This document shows positions 16,164-21,719 of a stretch of DNA of 24,104 bases, piece by piece. The translations under genes and the position numbers were made by a program. A model generated the notes under the pieces. The model did not search any database. It was not told where the DNA came from and saw only the letters and a program-made list of their open reading frames with translations. The stretch lies in NCBI GenBank assembly GCA_947523045.1, contig CANNUR010000020.1, forward strand, positions 1 to 24,104, given 5' to 3'. This DNA comes from an uncultured Prosthecobacter sp. (lineage in GTDB: Bacteria; Verrucomicrobiota; Verrucomicrobiia; Verrucomicrobiales; Verrucomicrobiaceae). Positions within the stretch are counted from its first letter, which is position 1; every line of letters begins with the position of its first letter.

Positions 16164-17420
16164 TTAGCGCACTTCGGGGCCACCCCAGGTGATGCTGCAC
16201 TGGGCCCACACCGAGTGGTCGGTGCCACGCTGGTTCGAGCGGTCGCAGTTGTATTGCAGGCGCAGACGCAGGGTGCGGGCGGCGTTGGCATACCACGTGA
16301 CGCCTGGGCTGACGCGGAAACGCGTGTCCTGCTCGGTCTCCCAGTTGCCGGAAACAAAGTCACCGCGCAGACCCAGTTCAAAGTCCTCGGCAAAGCCATA
16401 GAGCAGGCTCAGATAGGCGCCGAAATCGCGCTGGGAGGCCGGGTGATCGGTGAGGCCAAACTCGTCCTCGACCTGGAAATCGCTGACCATCGCCTCGGAG
16501 CGAACGCGGAAGTAGCGGCCACCGGGATCAAAGCCATTCTGGCGCCACTGATACTCGAAGTGCGCGCCGTAGACGCTGGTGTCGAAGCCCGAGTGATTCT
16601 GGCCCCAGGCGCCCGAGAAGCCGCCACGGAACTGGTGAAAATCGTTCAGGTTCCAGACGTTCGTCCAGTTGGCAACGACCACGGTTTCGTCCTCGGCAAA
16701 GTGTGACTCGTCGGGATTGAAGCGGCCGCCAAAGGCGCCGTGGTCATGCTCATCGTGACCGGGTGCGACGCCGATGGCGACGTCGAACTGCGAGGTCCAG
16801 GGCAGGGGTGCCAGCCAGGTGATCTCGGCGCCGATGGTGGTCAGCGAGTCATCACCAAACATGCGGGTGTTGACCAGGTATTGATCGACCCAGTCGAAAC
16901 CATGGACGTGGTAGGTGTTCTGGATACCAAAGCGATTGTACACCCGGCCACCGCGCAGCTCAAAGCCGCCTGGCAGGTTCTTCAGCTTCCAGAACCACTC
17001 CTCGAAGATGCCGTCGTAGACGTCGCCCTCGCCAAACGGTCCGGCATAGGTGACGAAAAACTCGTTGTATTCGTTGAGGCGACCGGAGAGCGAGAACTCG
17101 AGGTTTTGCACGGTGAGCTTGTCGCGGCGAATCGGGTCGTGGTGACCGGCGGCCAGTTCGTCCTGCGGGATCGAGGCCGTGCCGTAGGCGGTGTCCATGT
17201 GGACGTGCGGGAAGATCATGTCGGCCAAGCTGACATCGAGTCCAGTCAGCCAGTCAGCCTGCTCCACCTTGCCGTCCATCGGCAGCACGACCGGCGAGGA
17301 CAGGGCGGTGAAGGGCGCATAGGCGTAGCGACCCTCGCGCAGGCTGCGGAACTGGTCCTGGGCGACCAAGGGCGCCGTGAGCGGGGCAAGGGAGAGAAGC
17401 AGGGCGGGAAGGAAGCGCAT
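16164..17420 (-). CDS. Outer-membrane beta-barrel protein, probable metal-associated porin
   Basis: A 418-residue exported protein with a signal peptide (1-20, ending V-A-Q). The mature part is rich in aromatic residues with alternating polar/apolar strands (for example Y-G-A-H-F-E-Y-Q-W, L-R-L-R-L-Q-Y) and many Gly/Asp turns, as expected for a transmembrane beta barrel. There is no TonB box or plug domain, so it is a porin-like barrel and not a TonB-dependent receptor. Histidines cluster in likely loops: P-H-V-H at 71-74, G-H-H-D at 92-95 and G-H-D-E-H-D-H-G at 221-228. First place in an operon with a metal-binding protein and an ATPase suggests passage of zinc or another metal across the outer membrane. 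The start at 17420 begins the signal peptide. The operon is probably controlled from the divergent region 17421-17595. The specific family is not certain. Confidence 0.82.
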   Translation of the reverse strand: MRFLPALLLSLAPLTAPLVAQDQFRSLREGRYAYAPFTALSSPVVLPMDGKVEQADWLTGLDVSLADMIFPHVHMDTAYGTASIPQDELAAGHHDPIRRDKLTVQNLEFSLSGRLNEYNEFFVTYAGPFGEGDVYDGIFEEWFWKLKNLPGGFELRGGRVYNRFGIQNTYHVHGFDWVDQYLVNTRMFGDDSLTTIGAEITWLAPLPWTSQFDVAIGVAPGHDEHDHGAFGGRFNPDESHFAEDETVVVANWTNVWNLNDFHQFRGGFSGAWGQNHSGFDTSVYGAHFEYQWRQNGFDPGGRYFRVRSEAMVSDFQVEDEFGLTDHPASQRDFGAYLSLLYGFAEDFELGLRGDFVSGNWETEQDTRFRVSPGVTWYANAARTLRLRLQYNCDRSNQRGTDHSVWAQCSITWGGPEVR

Positions 17421-17595
17421 GGGAGGTGAAGGGTTCGCTATGACAACATAGTTGCATGAAGAGGGCAAGTAAAAAAGGCAAGCAAGTTGCGTTTTGTCGA
17501 GTCCGGGGAGGCTTTGAAGCCGATGGCCGTGCCCGATGGAAGGATTCCGCCTCGTCTTCATCCCCGCTCAAGGTGGCAGCGGCCAGATTCCCGCC
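17421..17595. promoter_or_regulatory. Divergent promoter region of the metal operon and the peroxidase, with a CAAC-ATA-GTTG palindrome
   Basis: These 175 bases separate two outward-facing genes. Near the metal operon, CAAC (17444-17447) and GTTG (17451-17454) form a short inverted repeat inside ATG...CAT at 17440-17457. The segment 17437-17475 is A/T-rich relative to its surroundings. A metal-sensing repressor of the Fur/Zur class commonly binds short A/T-rich palindromes at such operons, so this is a candidate operator, but the arms are only 4 bases. No good -35/-10 pair was found for either direction. Confidence 0.35.
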
Positions 17596-18948
17596 ATGAA
17601 ACTCCCGCTCTGGTGCAGCCTTCTCCTGCTCACGACCCGCGCCCTGCTCGGACAGCAGGGGGTGCTGGATTTGACACGGCTGAACAACTACGCGAACCAG
17701 CCGGTGCCAGCCTACATCCTGCGCGACAATACGCCCGGCGGACCGAATCCGAACCCCATCACCGATGCCGGGGCGACGCTGGGTCGGGTGTTGTTTTACG
17801 ACAAGCGGCTCTCGCGCAATGCGACGATTTCCTGTGCCTCCTGCCATCAGCAGGCGCACGCCTTTGGGGATGGCGCCGTGGCCAGCACCGGCGTGGCCGG
17901 CCAGACCGGGAGGCATTCGATGCGCCTGGTCAACAGCCGCTTCTCGGTCGAGCGCCGCTTCTTCTGGGACGAACGCGCGGCCTCGCTCGAACTGCAAACC
18001 ACCCAGCCGATTCAGGACCATGTCGAGATGGGCTTCAGCGGCACCGAGGGCGATCCGGCCTTTGCCGATCTGGTGGCGCGGTTGTCGGCGATCGAGGAAT
18101 ACCGCGTGCTTTTTGACTTCGCCTTCGGCTCGGCGACGATCGACGAGACACGCATCCGCCGGGCGCTCGCGCAGTTCGTGCGCAGCATCCAGTCGTTCGA
18201 CTTGAAGTACGATGCCGGCCGCGCCCAGGTGGCCAACAACACGGATCCCTTTCCCAACTTCACCCCCCAGGAGAACAACGGCAAGACCCTGTTCGCGACG
18301 CCACCCAACCAGGGCGGTGCCGGTTGCGCGGGCTGCCATCGACCGCCGGAGTTCGACATCGATCCGAACAGCCTCAACAACGGAGTCGTCGCGGTCATCG
18401 CCGGCGGCACGGATTTGACCAACACACGCTCCCCCTCACTGCGCGACCTGACCCGGCCCGATCCCGCCAACCCCGACGGCGTGCCCAACGGGCCCTTCAT
18501 GCACGACGGCAGTTTGCCGGATCTGGCCGCGGTCATTGCCCACTACCTGGCACCGCCCGACAACACCAACCTCGACCCGCGCCTGCGTCGGCCGCCGCTG
18601 AATCTGAGCGCACCTCAGCGCGCGAACCTGGTCGCCTTCCTGCGCACCCTGGCCGGCAGCGCCCTGTACACCGACCCGAAATGGTCGGACCCCTTCGATG
18701 CCGAGGGCAGGCTCAGCCTGATCGTGCTGTCGGAGGTCGCGGTCGAGCGGCCGGCGGCCGGTCTGCTGCGCCTGACCAGCAGCGGCGTGCCCGGGCTGAG
18801 CTACGGCCTCGAACAGTCCGCTGATCTGGCGAACTGGGCGCCGGCGGTCAGCCTGGTTGCCGATGGCGAGGGTCTGCTGGTCCACGAGGTTGCCACGGGC
18901 GGCGAACGCCGGTTTTATCGCTTCACCTACACCCCGCCGGCCGGCTGA
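17596..18948 (+). CDS. Di-haem cytochrome c peroxidase (CcpA/MauG family) with C-terminal beta domain
   Basis: A 450-residue periplasmic protein with a signal peptide (about 1-19). Two c-type haem sites are present, C80-A-S-C-H84 and C244-A-G-C-H248, in the two-domain arrangement of bacterial peroxidases. The motif G-P-F-M-H-D-G-S-L (299-307) supplies M302, the distal Met of the electron-transferring haem; MauG itself has Tyr here. It would reduce hydrogen peroxide using electrons from a small cytochrome or cupredoxin, or act as a related oxidase. After the enzyme part (to about 365), residues 375-450 form an extra beta-rich domain with S-Y-G-L-E-Q-S-A-D-L-A-N-W and a terminal R-R-F-Y-R-F. 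I associate this type with secreted proteins of Verrucomicrobiota. The start at 17596 begins the signal peptide. Cytochrome maturation and export functions must come from elsewhere. Confidence 0.92.
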   Translation: MKLPLWCSLLLLTTRALLGQQGVLDLTRLNNYANQPVPAYILRDNTPGGPNPNPITDAGATLGRVLFYDKRLSRNATISCASCHQQAHAFGDGAVASTGVAGQTGRHSMRLVNSRFSVERRFFWDERAASLELQTTQPIQDHVEMGFSGTEGDPAFADLVARLSAIEEYRVLFDFAFGSATIDETRIRRALAQFVRSIQSFDLKYDAGRAQVANNTDPFPNFTPQENNGKTLFATPPNQGGAGCAGCHRPPEFDIDPNSLNNGVVAVIAGGTDLTNTRSPSLRDLTRPDPANPDGVPNGPFMHDGSLPDLAAVIAHYLAPPDNTNLDPRLRRPPLNLSAPQRANLVAFLRTLAGSALYTDPKWSDPFDAEGRLSLIVLSEVAVERPAAGLLRLTSSGVPGLSYGLEQSADLANWAPAVSLVADGEGLLVHEVATGGERRFYRFTYTPPAG

Positions 18949-19094
18949 GTGCGGGCCGCCAGTGGACGCGGGCAAGGACCGCGTGCATGCCTTGGGTCGC
19001 TGCCCCGTGCTTCCGTGAAAGTACCACGTTGCCGGATGCGACACACTCTTTGCCGGCAGGATTCGTTGCCAACAGGCGTTCCCATGCTTCCACC
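18949..19094. other. Intergenic gap between peroxidase and sulfatase-fusion gene
   Basis: 146 bases without a supported gene. It contains no hairpin with a T-run and no convincing promoter hexamers. TTGCCGG occurs twice (near 19030 and 19050). The following gene may be read through from the peroxidase. Confidence 0.4.
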
Positions 19095-21275
19095 ATGAAG
19101 CCGTTTTTCCTTTCCGCGCTGTTCGCCCTGCTGGGCGGGGCGGCGCTCGCTGCCGAGCGACCCAACATCGTCTTTCTCTTTGCCGACGACCAGACCGCCA
19201 GCTCGCTCGGCTGCTACGGGCATCCGCAGGCGCAGACCCCCAACCTCGACGCCCTGGCGGCACGCGGCACGCGCTTTCAAAAGGCCTTTGTCAGCCAGCC
19301 GATCTGCTGGGTCAGTCGTACCAGCATCCTGACCGGTCTCACCGGTCGCAGTTTCGGCACCCCGGAGAACCCCGAGCAGCCCAGCCCGGAAGCGGCGCGC
19401 ACGCTGTACACCGACCTGCTGCGCCAGGCCGGCTACCGCACCGGGCACTACGGCAAGTGGCACACGAAACTGCCTGCCGGCAACAAGCCGCAGGATCACT
19501 TCGATGTCTTCGAGGACATCGGCCGCAATCCCTACTTCAAGAAACTGCCCGGCGGCACGCTGCGCCACGAGACTGACCTCATTGTCGATCGCGGCATCGA
19601 GTTCCTGAAGAACCAGCCGAGGGACAAGCCCTTCGCCCTCAACCTCTGGTTCAATGCCTGCCATGCCGAGGACAGCGACCGCCGGCCTGGGGCGCACTTT
19701 GCCTGGCCGGAATCCGCCAACGGCCTGTATGCCGATCAGGAGATGTACCGCCCTCGGCTCGATGATCCGGCGATCTTTGAAGCCCTGCCGGACTTCTTCA
19801 AAACCAGCATCACCCGCGAGCGCTACTTCTGGCGATGGAACACCCCGGAGAAATACCAGACCAACATGCGCGCCTACCTGCGCATGGTCAGCGGCATCGA
19901 CCATGCCATCGGTCGCTTCATGAAAGCTCTGAAGGAAGCCGGCCTGGCCGACAACACCATCCTCGTTTATTCCGCCGACAACGGTTTCCACATGGCCAAC
20001 CGCGGCCTCGCCGGCAAGTGGTCGCACTTCGAGGAGTCCTTGCGCGTGCCCCTCATTGTCGCCGATCCACGGGTCGCCAAGGCCCAGCGCGGGCAGGTGA
20101 GCGAGGTGGTCGCCCTCAACCTCGACCTGCCGGCCAGCTTTCTCGACTGGGCCGGCGTGCCCGTGCCTGCAGCGTATCAGGGACGCAGCCTCAAGCCGGT
20201 CGTTGAAGGCAGCCGCCCGGCCGACTGGCGCACCGAGAGTTTTCACGAGCACTACGCCGTGCGCAATCGCATCCCGCCCCACGAGGGCGTGCGCACCGAG
20301 CGCTACAAGTACGCCCGCTACTTCGATCACGGCCATGAGTTCCTGCACGACCTGCAGGACGATCCCGATGAGCTGAAGAACCTCGCCCACGATCCCGCCC
20401 ACGCCGCCACCTTGCAGCAGTTGCGCGCCCGCACAGACGCCCTGATCGCCCAGTACGGCGGGCCACTGCCGCCGAGGAAGGGTGAGTTCCTGAGGTCGAG
20501 CGACCCGCATCCGGTCGCCTCTGCCGCTGTCACCGTCAAACCCGGTCCCGACGGTTTTGTGAAGCTCTTCAACGGCCGCAACCTCAATGGCTGGGATGGG
20601 GACCCCCAATTCTGGTCGGTCGAGGATGGCGCCATCACCGGCAAGACCGATGGCAGCCTGAAGATGAACCGCTTTCTCACCTGGACCGGTTCGACGATCC
20701 GCAACTTCGACCTGCGCGTGCAGGTCAAGGTGACCGCCGGCGGCAACAGCGGCCTGCAGTATCGTGGCAACCTGCTGCCCGAGCTCGGCCTCGACATCGT
20801 CAGCGGTTACCAGTGCGACATTGTCGCCAATAACCCGGACTACAACGGCATGCTCTACGAGGAGCGTGGTCGCCGCATCCTCGCGCACACCGGCGAAAAG
20901 GTCACCATTGATCCCGAGGGCCGGTCCTGGATCGTCGGTCGCCTGGAGGTCAAGTCCTTTGCTCCCGACGAATGGCATGAGTACCGCGTGCTTGTGCGTG
21001 GCAACCATCACCAGCACTGGATCGACGGTCATCCGACCGCCGACCTGCTCGACTTCGATGAAAAGGGCCGCTCGCTCGACGGTGTGCTTGGCGTCCAGGT
21101 CCACGTTGGCCCGGCGATGAAGATCCAGTTCAAGGACTTCCGCATCCGCCACCTGCCCGACGACCTGCCTCTGCAAAAGCTGGAGGATCATCCAATTCCG
21201 GCCGGATCCCTCGGCGTCAAACCCCAGGGCAAGCTGCCGAAGGGCTGGCAGCCGTCGCGCTATGGCCAGGAATGA
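19095..21275 (+). CDS. Secreted sulfatase fused to a DUF1080 (3-keto-disaccharide hydrolase) domain
   Basis: A 726-residue exported protein with a signal peptide (about 1-20, ending A-L-A-A). Sulfatase domain, about 21-455: metal ligands D31-D32 (F-A-D-D-Q), G-K-W-H (K121, H123), A-D-N-G (D295, N296) and K308. The catalytic motif reads C71-W-V-S-R75, where the usual proline two residues after the Cys is Val. Other catalytic elements are intact, so it is probably active, but maturation to formylglycine might differ. After a linker (about 456-485) comes a DUF1080 domain (about 487-685): F-V-K-L-F-N-G-R-N-L-N-G-W, then F-W-S-V-E-D-G-A-I-T-G, and ending I-Q-F-K-D-F-R-I-R. This is a concanavalin-like fold linked to cleavage of 3-keto-glycosides. 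Both activities on one chain suggest stepwise attack on a sulfated glycan. Start 19095 begins the signal peptide. The tail Gly/Pro/Lys segment has no known role. Confidence 0.93.
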   Translation: MKPFFLSALFALLGGAALAAERPNIVFLFADDQTASSLGCYGHPQAQTPNLDALAARGTRFQKAFVSQPICWVSRTSILTGLTGRSFGTPENPEQPSPEAARTLYTDLLRQAGYRTGHYGKWHTKLPAGNKPQDHFDVFEDIGRNPYFKKLPGGTLRHETDLIVDRGIEFLKNQPRDKPFALNLWFNACHAEDSDRRPGAHFAWPESANGLYADQEMYRPRLDDPAIFEALPDFFKTSITRERYFWRWNTPEKYQTNMRAYLRMVSGIDHAIGRFMKALKEAGLADNTILVYSADNGFHMANRGLAGKWSHFEESLRVPLIVADPRVAKAQRGQVSEVVALNLDLPASFLDWAGVPVPAAYQGRSLKPVVEGSRPADWRTESFHEHYAVRNRIPPHEGVRTERYKYARYFDHGHEFLHDLQDDPDELKNLAHDPAHAATLQQLRARTDALIAQYGGPLPPRKGEFLRSSDPHPVASAAVTVKPGPDGFVKLFNGRNLNGWDGDPQFWSVEDGAITGKTDGSLKMNRFLTWTGSTIRNFDLRVQVKVTAGGNSGLQYRGNLLPELGLDIVSGYQCDIVANNPDYNGMLYEERGRRILAHTGEKVTIDPEGRSWIVGRLEVKSFAPDEWHEYRVLVRGNHHQHWIDGHPTADLLDFDEKGRSLDGVLGVQVHVGPAMKIQFKDFRIRHLPDDLPLQKLEDHPIPAGSLGVKPQGKLPKGWQPSRYGQE

Positions 21276-21719
21276 TCCGAAAAAGAAAAGATCGAATGTC
21301 GAACAATGAAGGTTGAATGCTCAGGTTCGGAACCTTCGGCATTGGGACTTTCTTGTTGGATCTTCCTCAGGTTTGAATGATCCCACAGAGACACCGAGGG
21401 GCACAGGGAGGCGGAACGATTTTAGCCGCAAGGGAACACAAGGATCGCAAAGGCAGGCGGCATCTGGAATCTGATTCGAGATCTGAAATGCCCGAGAGGG
21501 CAGGGTAGGGCGCTCTGTCTCAGAGCGCCGTGGTTCGAAGAGCGGCAGGCCGATCGAAGGTTTCACGCAAAGCCGCCAAGGCGGAAAGAAGGCTTGTGCC
21601 TTGTTCTCTCTTCGCGTCTTGGCGTGAGTTCTTTCTGCGTCTAACCGATCTGCGGTGCACCACTGGCTGGGCGGATTTGGATGGGAGCAAGGAAAGCGCG
21701 CTGGGGGTGTCGGGGCTTA
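21276..21719. repeat. Non-coding spacer filled with decayed intergenic repeats
   Basis: 444 bases without a supported gene, more A/T-rich than the genes. It reads as a patchwork: TCGAATGTCGAACAATGAA-like text at 21291-21310; a 7-base inverted pair GAAGGTT (21308-21314) and AACCTTC (21331-21337); CACAGAGACACCGAG-type purine-rich text near 21384-21410; CGCAAGGGAACACAAGG near 21427; ATCTG-AATCTG-ATCTG near 21465-21490; a perfect hairpin at 21509-21529; and a GCAAAGCCGCCAAGGCGG arm near 21566 facing a CGCGTCTTGGCGTGAG arm near 21614. I recall such text as dispersed filler in Verrucomicrobiota genomes. Short open frames here have no coding character. Confidence 0.6.
21509..21529. repeat. Perfect hairpin repeat in the spacer
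   Basis: GGCGCTCTG and CAGAGCGCC form a perfect 9-base stem with loop TCT. No T-run follows on either side, so it is more likely a dispersed palindromic element than a rho-independent terminator. It stands between the end of the sulfatase fusion and the end of the converging PEP-CTERM gene, where a bidirectional transcription stop would be useful. Confidence 0.55.

Noticed and set aside
18927..21191. Open frame of 754 codons antisense to the sulfatase-DUF1080 fusion
   Set aside because: The + strand product has complete catalytic motifs and a signal peptide; the antisense product is low-complexity and has none.
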